A stretch of DNA of 52,154 bases from JAUSPI01 sp964650385 (GTDB lineage: Bacteria > Desulfobacterota > Syntrophia > Syntrophales > JADFWA01), in contig CAZYTP010000010.1 in assembly GCA_964650385.1 (NCBI GenBank), positions 1-52,154 on the forward strand, written 5' to 3'. The position numbers were made by a program, and so were the translations under genes. Shown here in pieces: positions 1 to 8,397 of this stretch (its first letter is position 1; the number at the start of each line of letters is the position of its first letter). The notes below the pieces were generated by a model, which saw only the letters and a list, made by a program, of their open reading frames with translations, was not told the origin of the DNA and did no database searches.

Positions 1-79
1 ATTCAGCCACTTCCCCCTCCAATCCAAAAGTGACCTTGCATACGGGTCTGCTTTTAAGGTATTGCTTTTTGATAATCAT
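1..79 (-). CDS. 5' fragment, probable isoamylase early-set (glycogen-binding, CBM48-like) protein
   Basis: Only the first 26 codons are in the window; the gene runs off the left edge. The start is ATG at 79, preceded by a perfect AAGGAGG ribosome binding site at 85-91 on the complement. The visible residues begin MIIKKQYLKSRPVCKVTF. From memory this resembles the start of small isoamylase early-set proteins common in Desulfobacterota, which go on with a carbohydrate-binding beta-sandwich that binds glycogen or starch. The start and reading frame are clear; the family name rests on a short N-terminus and is moderate at best. It is divergent from the response regulator gene at 391. Confidence 0.5.
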   Translation of the reverse strand, partial: MIIKKQYLKSRPVCKVTFGLEGEVAE

Positions 80-185
80 AATAACCTCCTTTTTATGGTG
101 CGTTTTTCTATCCTTTGATAAAATTAATACGACTGATCAAAGAAAAACAATAAGTTGGGTGAATTTTAAATTATTAAGACAAACA

Positions 186-213
186 AATAAATAGGGTGAA
201 CACCTTATTTATT
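186..213. promoter_or_regulatory. 28-bp palindrome between divergent genes
   Basis: Two 13-base arms, AATAAATAGGGTG and CACCTTATTTATT, are complementary at 12 of 13 positions around an AA centre. The palindrome lies in the 311-base gap (80-390) between the divergent glycogen-binding-like gene and the response regulator. A second GGGTGAA half-site occurs near 156. It could be an operator for a dimeric regulator or a bidirectional terminator-like hairpin; its position between two divergent starts favours an operator. Nothing else was recognised in the gap. Confidence 0.4.
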
Positions 214-390
214 GATGAGAAATACAGTATTTTGAGATGGCTTTGTTATGGAATGCGATAGAGGTGAATTCCATTTCGATCAACATTCACAGACCGATTC
301 AACAGCGCCGCTCATTTGTTTTGGACAAGGGCGTTGTTAAATGATATTATCATCCTATCATCCTTTGAACCCACCATGGGAGGCTTTTTC

Positions 391-1044
391 ATGAGAAAAA
401 AACGTATTGTCATAGCTGAAGACCACACAATACTCCGAGAGGGATTGCGGGCGCTTCTATCTTCGGCTCCGGATCTTGAAGTCATAGGGGAGGCAGAAAA
501 TGGCCACACTGCCATCCAATGCGCTGAAAACACGAAACCTGACCTCATATTAATGGATCTTTCCATGCCAAGGATGACCGGTATGGATGCAATCAGAGAG
601 ATCAAAAAAAGGGTTCCTGATACAAAAATCCTGGCGCTGACAGTGCACAAAGACGAGGAGTACATCCTTGCGACTCTTCAGGCCGGAGCTGACGGGTATG
701 TCCTGAAGGATGCCACGCATACCGAATTAATGACGGCAATAAAAACTGTTCTCAGGGGAAAACGGTATCTTAGCCCTGAAGTTTCCGAAAAGGTGATAGA
801 AGGTTACCTGGAAGGGAGAAAGACGTTAAAACCCAAATCGGCATGGGATACTGTCACTCAACGCGAGCGAGAGACACTAAAGCTGATTGCCGAGGGACAT
901 AAGAACAGAGAGATTGCCGACTACCTTTGTATCAGCGTGAAAACTGTGGATACACATCGAACCAATCTCATGAAAAAACTGGACATTCATTCCGTCGCGT
1001 CTTTGACAGCCTTTGCAATAGAGAAAGGGTTGGTTACGAAGTAG
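391..1044 (+). CDS. NarL/FixJ-family response regulator (REC + LuxR HTH)
   Basis: Cytoplasmic DNA-binding response regulator of 217 residues. The receiver domain covers about residues 4-120, with the acidic pair E10-D11, phospho-acceptor D56 in LILMDLSMP, and the conserved K about 50 residues later (YVLKDA). A LuxR-type helix-turn-helix spans about 150-212 (TQRERETLKLIAEG ... VKTVDTHRTNLMKKL). The ATG at 391 was chosen over an in-frame ATG at 316 because GGGAGG lies at 378-383 and MRKKRIVIAED is the usual N-terminus. The gene is convergent with the sensor kinase next door (3 bases between stops), whose HisKA_3 type is the usual partner of LuxR-type regulators, so the two probably form a pair. 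The target genes are not evident. Confidence 0.9.
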   Translation: MRKKRIVIAEDHTILREGLRALLSSAPDLEVIGEAENGHTAIQCAENTKPDLILMDLSMPRMTGMDAIREIKKRVPDTKILALTVHKDEEYILATLQAGADGYVLKDATHTELMTAIKTVLRGKRYLSPEVSEKVIEGYLEGRKTLKPKSAWDTVTQRERETLKLIAEGHKNREIADYLCISVKTVDTHRTNLMKKLDIHSVASLTAFAIEKGLVTK

Positions 1045-1047
1045 TCG

Positions 1048-3384
1048 TCATTCCTCGACACGCCATGACGCATGAACGGTAGTTCCTGCCCCTATTATGG
1101 ACTTAATATAAAAGGTCCCACCTGAGTGTTCCACTCGCTCTTTCATGCTGACAAGACCCAATCCTCTTCTGAAACCATTTTCATAAAGGATGTCCTTCAT
1201 GTCAAATCCCTTTCCGTTATCTTCGATGGTCAATTCTATTATTCCTTCTGTTTTCCTCAGGGAACAGCAAACGTGGTCTGCATTGCTGTGTTTGGCAATA
1301 TTGTTCACAGATTCCTGCAAAATTCTATATATTACTATCTTTAAATCGTCGGGGACGTCGTGTTCCTGGATGTCAATTTCTTTATCAATGTGAATGTCCG
1401 AACAGATTTTCTGAAATTCCAGGCAAAACGAGGAGATGGCGGCCAGGATACCCAGATCATCCAGAATAGATGGCCACAAATCCGTACAGATTCTTCGGAC
1501 TTCTTCAATACCGTTTTGCGTAATAGGAATAAGAGACTCTAACGCTTTAACGTCATGCAACGTTGTATCTTGGCCCATTAGATTTACGGCACTCTCCAGG
1601 CCGAATTTGACGGTGGTCAAGATCTGTCCAATGCTATCGTGGAGCTCTTGCGCGATGCGTTTCCTTTCATCTTCCTGTACCGTCAATAGCTGGGATGAGA
1701 GAAACCGGAGTTGCTCCTCCGACTCCCGTAATGCGTTTTCAGCTTTCTTACGCTCGGTGATGTCCCGGACGGATTCGATAGCACCAACTACATTTCCGCT
1801 GTGATCATATATCGGGCTTGCTTTGCCCCACAGATACTTTTTTTGCCCTTTAACTGAAAGCGTCACTGTCTCGGCAATCAGGACATCTTTTTCTTTATGG
1901 GCAAAGAAATATTTTTTTTCTGTTGTTTCGTCAGGGAATAGAACAAGGTCAATTAACATTGGTCTTCTGACACCATAAAATGGCAGGGCATATTCATAGT
2001 CTCCTTTATCCAGCATATCTTCAGCCTTGACACCGGTCATTCTTTCAATTGCCCGGTTCCAGGCAATTACCTTGCCTTCGTGATCAACAGCAAATGTGGC
2101 GTCAGGCAGGAAGTTGATGATGTCGGCAAGTCGCCGTTCTGATTCTCTGAGCGCGTCCTCTAACTGTTTTCGCTCCGAGATATCACGCGTGACTCCCAAT
2201 ATCCCCAAGGGCCAACCCTCTGTATCTCGAAGGAATGTCATTTTGACCTCGGTCCAGACAGTGGACCCATCCTTACAAATATGCTCAAGGTCCAGTGTCC
2301 GCGACCGTAACAGGTCTTTCTGCTCCATTCTTTCTATAGATAGCTCTTCCGCAAGGGTTTTATTAGCGACATCTAAAGAGGCCGGGGTTAAAACCATGCC
2401 TACAGTCTGTCCCATAATTTCTTCAACACTGTAGCCCCGCAGACGTGTAACGGAAGGGCTTACGTAGGTGTACCGAAGGTTCATATCCGTGGTCCAGATG
2501 ATATCTGATACGTTATCAGCCAGCAGACGGTACTTTTCCTCACTTTCTTGTAGCGCTTTATCAACACGCTTGTGTTCGGTGATATCTAAAAGCGATGCCA
2601 CACTCTTTTTTGTTCCGGAAATCGAGGCTATGGTAAGAAAAACATCTTTCACTTGACCGCATTTGTCAATGAACATGGACTCATAGTTCCTCGGAGCAGC
2701 ATTCGGATCAAGTCTTCTCAGACGATGAGACTCTTTCATTCTTTCCAAATCATCTTCTGCAAAAAATTCTGCCCATTTCATCTTGTCTTTTATTTCTTCT
2801 TTTGAATATCCGCTGAGTTTTTCGTATCCTGCATTGGCCATAGAAATTGTCATGTCTTCTTCAATAATCACTGTGGCTGTACCAGTATTCTCAAAGACAC
2901 TGCGGTATCTTGATTCGGACGCTTGCAGCGTTTCCTCCGCCTGCTTGCGGGCTGTAATGTCTTTTGCAATCAACATGGCGTAAACAACCTGGTTTTCTTT
3001 CTTAATGGGAATAATCCGAGTTTCATACCATGCAACTCTATTATCCGAACCGTTGCCAGTTGTTTCGAGTGTTTCCATCTTTCCCGTCTGAAAGACTTGC
3101 TTAAGGAGTTTCTTATGTCTCTTATGGGAATCAGGTGATTGAAAGTCATACAGGGCTCTCCTAATCACTTCTTCCATCACAAAACCCGGTAGAGCGCGAT
3201 TAATAAATTGTATTGTGCCCCTGCCATCCACAATTATTATAAAGTCAGGAGAGTTTTTCACCAAGGAATGCCACTTAATATCGCTATCCCGCAGCACATC
3301 CTCGGTTTTTTTGTGCTCAGCAACTTCTTTTTCCAATTCCATAATCCTTTGTTCCAGTTCCTCATAGGTCGAGTTTTGAGTCAT
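1048..3384 (-). CDS. Multi-PAS sensor histidine kinase (HisKA_3 type)
   Basis: A 778-residue sensor kinase with no predicted membrane segment, so probably a cytoplasmic sensor. An N-terminal coiled coil (about 5-32) is followed by four PAS/PAC units (about 33-146, 153-270, 280-402 and 410-543), each ending in an ITERK- or ITARK-like linker. The HisKA_3 dimerisation domain carries ERKRIAQELHDSIGQ with phospho-acceptor His582. The ATPase domain shows an N box (ESVNNIAKHSNA), a G1 box (EDNGKGFD) and a G2 region (GLGLVSMKERV). The ATG has GGAGG eight bases upstream. It is convergent with the LuxR-type regulator at 391-1044, its likely partner. The stacked PAS domains suggest redox, gas or small-molecule sensing; no heme or flavin ligand could be assigned by eye. 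Confidence 0.9.
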   Translation of the reverse strand: MTQNSTYEELEQRIMELEKEVAEHKKTEDVLRDSDIKWHSLVKNSPDFIIIVDGRGTIQFINRALPGFVMEEVIRRALYDFQSPDSHKRHKKLLKQVFQTGKMETLETTGNGSDNRVAWYETRIIPIKKENQVVYAMLIAKDITARKQAEETLQASESRYRSVFENTGTATVIIEEDMTISMANAGYEKLSGYSKEEIKDKMKWAEFFAEDDLERMKESHRLRRLDPNAAPRNYESMFIDKCGQVKDVFLTIASISGTKKSVASLLDITEHKRVDKALQESEEKYRLLADNVSDIIWTTDMNLRYTYVSPSVTRLRGYSVEEIMGQTVGMVLTPASLDVANKTLAEELSIERMEQKDLLRSRTLDLEHICKDGSTVWTEVKMTFLRDTEGWPLGILGVTRDISERKQLEDALRESERRLADIINFLPDATFAVDHEGKVIAWNRAIERMTGVKAEDMLDKGDYEYALPFYGVRRPMLIDLVLFPDETTEKKYFFAHKEKDVLIAETVTLSVKGQKKYLWGKASPIYDHSGNVVGAIESVRDITERKKAENALRESEEQLRFLSSQLLTVQEDERKRIAQELHDSIGQILTTVKFGLESAVNLMGQDTTLHDVKALESLIPITQNGIEEVRRICTDLWPSILDDLGILAAISSFCLEFQKICSDIHIDKEIDIQEHDVPDDLKIVIYRILQESVNNIAKHSNADHVCCSLRKTEGIIELTIEDNGKGFDMKDILYENGFRRGLGLVSMKERVEHSGGTFYIKSIIGAGTTVHASWRVEE

Positions 3385-3506
3385 TTGAAAAACCTCCAGG
3401 CTTTCTTTAAAACAAAAAGTTCATACAGTGTTCTCATCATCCCATAAACTATTAGCGCAATCACCGGATTTAAACTTCATATAATAATGCTTCCCAGATC
3501 ATTCGT

Positions 3507-3926
3507 TCATTCTCCGATGATTTTCACCAGGATTCTTTTCTTTCTCCGACCGTCGAATTCACCGTAGAAGATCTGTTCCCAGGGACCAAAATCAAGCCTG
3601 CCTTCGGTTATGGCAATAACAACTTCTCTGCCCATAATTTGCCTTTTTAGGTGGGCATCTCCGTTATCCTCACCGGTTCGATTATGATAATAACGGGAGA
3701 TCGGCTCATGCGGGGCAAGTTCTTCGAGCCATCCCTCGTAGTCCTGATGAAGGCCTGACTCATCATCATTAATAAAGACCGATGCCGTTATGTGCATGGC
3801 GTTGCAGAGCAGAAGGCCTTCCATGATTCCGCTTTCCCGCAGACACTCATTTACTTGTGGAGTGATATTAACAAAAGCCCTTCGTGAGGGTACGTTAAAC
3901 CAGAGTTCCTTTCGGTAACTTTTCAT
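3507..3926 (-). CDS. YjbQ/UPF0047 family protein (secondary thiamine-phosphate synthase-like)
   Basis: Small protein of 139 residues matching the YjbQ/UPF0047 fold family over its length. The family hallmarks are visible: a His/Asn-rich stretch NAMHITASVFINDDESGL, the DYEGWLEEL segment, and the C-terminal tail GEFDGRRKKRILVKIIGE. Members have weak thiamine-phosphate synthase activity, but their main role is unsettled. The ATG at 3926 was preferred to a GTG two codons earlier because GGGGAGG sits five bases upstream. It is monocistronic by appearance. A fragment of a second copy lies just upstream of the glycerate kinase at 4311-4376. Confidence 0.85.
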   Translation of the reverse strand: MKSYRKELWFNVPSRRAFVNITPQVNECLRESGIMEGLLLCNAMHITASVFINDDESGLHQDYEGWLEELAPHEPISRYYHNRTGEDNGDAHLKRQIMGREVVIAITEGRLDFGPWEQIFYGEFDGRRKKRILVKIIGE

Positions 3927-4049
3927 AAGCACCTCCCCATCGTGATCGATTTTGTATTATAGCTAATCATTGACAAGTTCGCAAAAAGTCTTTTCGGAGC
4001 GAATCGAAGCATTTTGGGAAAAAGATGATGGTAGTGACCAGCGTTAAGA

Positions 4050-4090
4050 AAATCTAACTGTTTGAGTGCTTTAGCACGAGTTTTAGATTT
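4050..4090. repeat. Palindromic hairpin element
   Basis: Outer arms AAATCTAA and TTTTAGATTT and an inner stem GTGC-TTTA-GCAC make one imperfect 41-base hairpin. It lies in the 452-base gene-free stretch 3927-4378, which also holds a second dispersed repeat (4141-4228) and a yjbQ remnant (4311-4376). It looks like one of the dispersed palindromes of this genome rather than a terminator, since no T-run follows in the useful orientation for the neighbours. Confidence 0.4.
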
Positions 4091-4140
4091 TTAGCCGGGC
4101 AATAACAGCATCCCTAAAATGGTTCTGAGCAAAGAAAACG

Positions 4141-4228
4141 GACCGGGAGCACATCCCGCAAGGAAGCGCAATATAAAAAACATATTCCTTACCGGGAAGC
4201 AGCCCGCCCTGTGGGCGAGGAGCTTCAC
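4141..4228. repeat. Dispersed repeat, copy 1 (short form)
   Basis: This stretch starts GACCGGGAGC, contains AGCGCAATATAAAA, then TTCCTTACCGGGAAGC, and ends in the hairpin CCCGCCCTGTGGGC followed by GGAGCTTCAC-like sequence. The same ordered blocks occur at 33803-33940, where the middle is about 50 bases longer. The two sites are therefore copies of one intergenic element, with an internal deletion here or an insertion there. The GGAGCTTCA tail also follows the palindrome at 45594. No coding potential. Confidence 0.7.
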
Positions 4229-4310
4229 TTTTTACGAGAGCATCAATCGTTTTTTCTTTTATAAATTTTATGGTTTTTAGAATTGAAACTATTTACACTA
4301 ATGGCTATAA

Positions 4311-4376
4311 TCTATCTTTAGTAAACGTGATGGCCCACAGGTGAAAAGAGTACTCGTTAAAATTATCGGTGAATAA
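4311..4376 (+). pseudogene. 3' remnant of a second yjbQ-like gene
   Basis: A 21-codon open stretch after a TAA (4308-4310) encodes a tail ending DGPQVKRVLVKIIGE and a TAA stop at 4374-4376. The intact YjbQ at 3507-3926 ends FDGRRKKRILVKIIGE, so the last 11 residues are nearly identical and the residues before them are also alignable. No start codon or N-terminal part remains. I read this as the degraded end of a former YjbQ paralogue, two bases upstream of the glycerate kinase ATG. Coincidental similarity is unlikely given the aligned stop. Confidence 0.6.
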
Positions 4377-4378
4377 CC

Positions 4379-5707
4379 ATGAAACATGATACACGAAAGG
4401 ACATCCGAAAGATTTTTGATGCGGGGTTAAAAGCCGCCGATCCGAAACAGGCAGTCTCCCGCGCTGTGTGTCTTTTAGCCAATGGTAAACTGCAGGTCGG
4501 AGAACGATACTACGATTTGGGACAATTCGACAGGATCAGGGTGGTTGGTGCCGGCAAGGCGGCAGCCCCTATGGCCGCTGCTATCGAAGATATTTTGGGG
4601 TCCCGGATAAGCGAGGGTTTCATATCGACAAAATACGGACACGGCCTCCCCTTAAAACGGTTTGTCGTCACTGAAGCAGGACATCCCGTCCCCGACGAGG
4701 CAGGACTTGCCGCTTCACAACACATCATGAATCTGCTCGAACAGTCTGACGAGAGAGACCTGATCATCTGCCTGATCTCAGGCGGTGGCTCCGCCCTCAT
4801 GCCGCTTCCGGTTCCCGGCATTTCGCTAACAGACAAACAAAAAACGACACAGATCCTTCTCGCCTGTGGAGCAACGATCCATGAAATCAACACCATACGC
4901 AAGCACATTTCAGGGATTAAAGGGGGAAAGCTAGCCCGGACGGCCTTCCCGGGAACTCTCATCACATTGATACTGTCAGATGTAATCGGTGATAATCTTG
5001 ATGTAATCGCCTCCGGCCCGACGGTTCCCGACAGAAGCACATTCACCGATTGTATGGAAATACTGGAAAAATATAATATTACGGACGAGATTCCGCCTCA
5101 TGTTATCGAATACCTGAAAAGAGGTACTCGGGGCATAGAACCTGAGACACCCAAACCAAAAGATGCCATTTTTGATAAGACCGCTGTCCTTATCATAGGA
5201 AGTTCAAGCCTCTCCATTGACGCTGCAAGGGATGAAGCGGTTGCCCTGGGTTATAATACGCTCATCCTATCCTCCTTTATCGAAGGAGAAACCCGTGATG
5301 TCGCAAAGGTTCATACAGCCATCATAAAGGAAATTTTAAGATCAGGGAATCCTGTTCCAAGGCCTGCCTGTATCATATCAGGAGGTGAAACCACAGTCAC
5401 CATTCACGGGGATGGTCTTGGCGGACGTAATATGGAATTTGCTCTGGCCGCTGCGATCGAGATAGAAGGACTTGATGGAACTGTTGTCTTAAGTGGAGGA
5501 ACAGACGGCACTGACGGACCGACAGATGCGGCAGGCGCCATTGCCGACGGTACAACCATTCAAAGAGGCATGGCTAAAGGATGTAACGCTTCAAAATTCC
5601 TTAAAAATAATGACTCGTACAATTTCTTCAAAGTTCTCGAAGATTTGCTGATGACAGGACCAACCATGACCAATGTAATGGATTTGAGGGTCCTGTTAGT
5701 TGTTTAA
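4379..5707 (+). CDS. gckA: Glycerate 2-kinase (MOFRL family)
   Basis: Cytoplasmic kinase of 442 residues that phosphorylates glycerate at C2, feeding 2-phosphoglycerate into glycolysis. The DUF4147 N-terminal part shows GAGKAAAPMA (near 58), AGHPVPDEAG and the SGGGSALMPLP loop (near 138). The C-terminal MOFRL domain shows SGGETTVTIHGDGLGGRNME and SGGTDGTDGPTDAAGAI. The length is typical of class II (GckA) enzymes. No good ribosome binding site precedes the ATG; the start lies two bases after the stop of a degraded yjbQ frame. It is convergent with the GT81-like gene (three bases between stops). Glycerate for it could come from the hydroxyacid dehydrogenase at 46800 or from glucosylglycerate turnover. 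Confidence 0.9.
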   Translation: MKHDTRKDIRKIFDAGLKAADPKQAVSRAVCLLANGKLQVGERYYDLGQFDRIRVVGAGKAAAPMAAAIEDILGSRISEGFISTKYGHGLPLKRFVVTEAGHPVPDEAGLAASQHIMNLLEQSDERDLIICLISGGGSALMPLPVPGISLTDKQKTTQILLACGATIHEINTIRKHISGIKGGKLARTAFPGTLITLILSDVIGDNLDVIASGPTVPDRSTFTDCMEILEKYNITDEIPPHVIEYLKRGTRGIEPETPKPKDAIFDKTAVLIIGSSSLSIDAARDEAVALGYNTLILSSFIEGETRDVAKVHTAIIKEILRSGNPVPRPACIISGGETTVTIHGDGLGGRNMEFALAAAIEIEGLDGTVVLSGGTDGTDGPTDAAGAIADGTTIQRGMAKGCNASKFLKNNDSYNFFKVLEDLLMTGPTMTNVMDLRVLLVV

Positions 5708-5710
5708 GGA

Positions 5711-7081
5711 TTAAGCTCTCTTGTAAATTGCGTTTTCTTCTTTAATCACCCTTCCAATATCATGCAGGATCATGGGCATCTTCATGATAACGCGTTCCCA
5801 TGAAACAGTTTTCGGTATTTCAAATAGCTGGTCCTGGCTTTTCCTCTCTGCCTCCAGGATATCCCTGTCAAGTCCGGCGTTGAGATACTTCCTGAACCTC
5901 TCATCGCTTGAAAGGAAGCGCAAAAAACGTTCCGTAAGTCTGTACGGGGAGGTGAGAATATCACCGGAATGAAGGATAGCATCCCTGAAGATCCCTCGTA
6001 CCAGCGCTTCTTCAGCATTCCGGTCGTAATTAAGATCTGCGAAGGATGAATTATCTGTATATTTCTTGAGCATTTCATCAGCCACGTCCAGATACGTAAT
6101 TGCAAGATCCTGGACAAAGTAGTCTGAAATTTCAAATCCCTCCTCAACAACCAGGGTTGAGAGTAGAGTAGTAACAATATCAATAGCCATTTTGAAGAGT
6201 CCACCTCCCTTGTCATCTAAAGAAATTTGCTGATGCTTATGGTCAAAGGGATCCATGGTAATCTGTACCTGAGCTATATTGGTTGCTTTACGATAAACCT
6301 CTATAAGAGTAAAAATCTCCACGCCCCAGTTGGTTGCAAAATGCATACGTTTGAGCAAACTCATGTCGAAGACTACTTCTCCGGAAAGCTGGTAATTGAA
6401 AGCCTGAATGAAATCTATGATCCGTAAGAGCTTCATATCTTCGGACTCTGCAAACTTTCGTTGAAAAACCAGAAGAAGAGGATCGAGAAGAAGCCGTTTC
6501 ACTCGTCCGTACATCTGACCCTCTGTTATCCTGGAATAGAACGCCTTGGAAAACTGATAATCAAGAACAAGGACAGGATAAAAAAGGCGGTCAAGCTGGC
6601 GGCGGGTAAACGTTTTTATATCAGCATCTATTACGCCAACACACCCCGCCCCTAATGCCTGGGCAACTCCAAAGGACATAAACATGTTCCTCCCTTTACC
6701 CGGTTGATCCAATCCAAAGCCGGCATCCCTGAACTTATCATAGATTCCGGTAAATCCAGCACCCTGATTGTGCTGGATCAGGTAATTTTTAATGCCGCCC
6801 TTCTTAAGGATCTCTGCAAGGAGGAGTGCTTCATCGTCAGTCGCGGCATCGAGGCCGAAGATTATGTGCGTAAGGTAGGATACATTTCTCAATTGACTGA
6901 CAATACGATCAAAAACAGGCCTGTTTTCCTCCAGGGTAAATTCAGTTGCCAGCGTGGGAACGACCAGCACGGGCCTCTTCAGCCTTGCCCTCAACTTCAA
7001 ACGCGGCCTGAGATACCTGGAATCCCTGCCCAGGAGATAGAGGGTTGTTACTTTCATATGTTTCTGAGAAAAGTCTGACAT
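5711..7081 (-). CDS. Glycosyltransferase, GT81-like (glucosyl-3-phosphoglycerate synthase-like)
   Basis: A 456-residue GT-A fold glycosyltransferase without membrane segments. Visible features are GKGRNMFMSFGVAQALGA followed by the metal-binding DXD motif in VGVIDADIKTF (near 175), and the acceptor-side region QLSGEVVFDMSLL ... NWGVEIFTLIEVYRK. These resemble glucosyl-3-phosphoglycerate synthases, which move glucose from a nucleotide sugar to 3-phosphoglycerate in making the compatible solute glucosylglycerate. It is about 100 residues longer than many of those enzymes, mainly at the C-terminus. The start has AAGGAGG nine bases upstream. No GpgP-type phosphatase gene is adjacent, so the exact product is uncertain. 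A mannosyl-transferring relative is the main alternative. Confidence 0.6.
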   Translation of the reverse strand: MSDFSQKHMKVTTLYLLGRDSRYLRPRLKLRARLKRPVLVVPTLATEFTLEENRPVFDRIVSQLRNVSYLTHIIFGLDAATDDEALLLAEILKKGGIKNYLIQHNQGAGFTGIYDKFRDAGFGLDQPGKGRNMFMSFGVAQALGAGCVGVIDADIKTFTRRQLDRLFYPVLVLDYQFSKAFYSRITEGQMYGRVKRLLLDPLLLVFQRKFAESEDMKLLRIIDFIQAFNYQLSGEVVFDMSLLKRMHFATNWGVEIFTLIEVYRKATNIAQVQITMDPFDHKHQQISLDDKGGGLFKMAIDIVTTLLSTLVVEEGFEISDYFVQDLAITYLDVADEMLKKYTDNSSFADLNYDRNAEEALVRGIFRDAILHSGDILTSPYRLTERFLRFLSSDERFRKYLNAGLDRDILEAERKSQDQLFEIPKTVSWERVIMKMPMILHDIGRVIKEENAIYKRA

Positions 7082-7353
7082 GGTTTTCTACCTCCTTAAT
7101 ATGCTGCTAATGTTTTAAGCCAAAATTCACAGTTGTCACCTGCTGCAAATTCCGGGTTCCGGGCAAAAAACTGTTATGGCGATCTTGCGGATATACCTTT
7201 ATACCAGAGGAAGAACCCGCTCGTCAACAGCCATTTTCCCAGCCTTTTTCAGTATAGTTGCTCAATCAATTACGACTTTTACCACTCAATCATTCCCCGG
7301 ATTCTTTTTTATAAGTATCGGTCCCCTTAAGTATTTAAATGACAATATTGTTC

Positions 7354-7382
7354 TTGACTGGAAAGTTAAATTTAATTAGTAT
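7354..7382 (+). promoter_or_regulatory. Sigma-70-type promoter upstream of pdxS
   Basis: TTGACT (7354-7359), a 17-base spacer and TAGTAT (7377-7382), with TATAAA overlapping just after. It lies in the 350-base gap 7082-7431 between the divergent glycosyltransferase and pdxS, about 50 bases before the pdxS start. The rest of that gap shows no gene or clear structure. Confidence 0.5.
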
Positions 7383-7431
7383 AAAAAATTAGTTTTTAGA
7401 TAAGAAATAAACTTTCAGGGAGGCATATCAG

Positions 7432-8313
7432 GTGGACAAAAAGAGATATAAATTGAATGTCCAGCTAGCCCAGATGTTAAAGGGTGGCGTTATTATGGAT
7501 GTTGTCACTGCCGAGCATGCAAAGATCGCCGAAGAGGCCGGAGCTGTAGCAGTGATGGCTCTGGAACGTGTTCCCGCAGACATCCGTAAAGATGGTGGTG
7601 TTGCCCGTATGTCCGATCCCACACTTATTGCATCAATCAAGGAGGCGGTATCGATACCTGTTATGGCCAAGGTACGTATTGGTCATTTTGTGGAGGCCCA
7701 GGTTCTGGAAAGTCTTAAAATTGACTATATTGATGAGAGCGAGGTCTTGACCCCCGCCGATGAAGAATGTCATGTCGACAAGACTAAATTTGGAATCCCT
7801 TTTGTTTGCGGGGCCCGCAATCTGGGTGAGGCGCTACGCCGCATAGCCGAAGGAGCAGCAATGATTCGCACCAAAGGCGAAGCGGGGACTGGGAATGTGG
7901 TTGAAGCGGTTCGTCATATTCGAACAATAAATCGTGAAATCAGACAGCTCGTCAACATGCCTGTAGAGGAGGTTGTCGGTTTTGCCAAGGCTAATGGTTT
8001 CCCGTATGAGATTGCACTCGAGGTTCGAAAACTTGGCAGATTACCCGTTGTTAACTTTGCAGCAGGCGGTATAGCAACACCCGCGGATGCAGCCTTAATG
8101 ATGCAACTTGGATGTGACGGCATCTTTGTGGGATCCGGAATATTCAAGTCGGAAAACCCTCCTAAACGTGCACTGGCAATAGTTAAGGCAACTGCATACT
8201 ATAACGATCCGGCAAAAATTCTGGAAGCCTCGATGGAACTTGGTAATGCAATGGCGGGACTTGAAATTTCTGACATCCCGGAATCGCAGATCCTGGCGAC
8301 ACGCGGCTGGTAG
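7432..8313 (+). CDS. pdxS: Pyridoxal 5'-phosphate synthase subunit PdxS
   Basis: Synthase subunit of the deoxyxylulose-independent vitamin B6 route. It joins ribose 5-phosphate, glyceraldehyde 3-phosphate and ammonia into PLP, with ammonia channelled from PdxT. It is a 293-residue (beta/alpha)8 barrel of normal length. Active-site residues are all present: D23, K80 in VMAKVRIGH and K148 in MIRTKGEAGTGN. The phosphate-binding stretches AAGGIATPADAA and GSGIFKS are intact. The start is GTG at 7432 with GGGAGG at 7419-7424 (eight bases before). It forms an operon with pdxT, 84 bases downstream; a repeat-type hairpin sits between them. Confidence 0.97.
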   Translation: MDKKRYKLNVQLAQMLKGGVIMDVVTAEHAKIAEEAGAVAVMALERVPADIRKDGGVARMSDPTLIASIKEAVSIPVMAKVRIGHFVEAQVLESLKIDYIDESEVLTPADEECHVDKTKFGIPFVCGARNLGEALRRIAEGAAMIRTKGEAGTGNVVEAVRHIRTINREIRQLVNMPVEEVVGFAKANGFPYEIALEVRKLGRLPVVNFAAGGIATPADAALMMQLGCDGIFVGSGIFKSENPPKRALAIVKATAYYNDPAKILEASMELGNAMAGLEISDIPESQILATRGW

Positions 8314-8334
8314 AAGATTAAACATAAATGCATG

Positions 8335-8376
8335 AATGGGGACAGCGCCTGTTTTCTTAGCGGTACTATCCCCATT
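8335..8376. repeat. Palindromic element between pdxS and pdxT
   Basis: Arms AATGGGGACAGCGCC and GGTACTATCCCCATT pair at 12 of 15 positions around a 12-base loop. The GGGGACAG...TCCCC form resembles dispersed palindromes that accompany IS200-type transposases in related genomes (recalled, not searched). Sitting inside an operon, it could also reduce or protect downstream mRNA, changing the PdxS:PdxT ratio. There is no T-run, so it is not a standard terminator. Confidence 0.55.
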
Positions 8377-8397
8377 TGCACTTATCGAGAGAAATAA

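Noticed and set aside
4020..4100. tRNA-like structure in the gap before the glycerate kinase
   Set aside because: The fold is a single long imperfect hairpin without T-loop or anticodon-arm sequences.
5782..6216. 144-codon minus-strand frame within the glycosyltransferase
   Set aside because: Shifted-frame shadow of the same gene; the overlapping main frame has all the motifs and continues unbroken.
7082..7431. Possible riboswitch upstream of pdxS
   Set aside because: No conserved riboswitch core or terminator/anti-terminator pair could be seen in the gap, only a plausible promoter.
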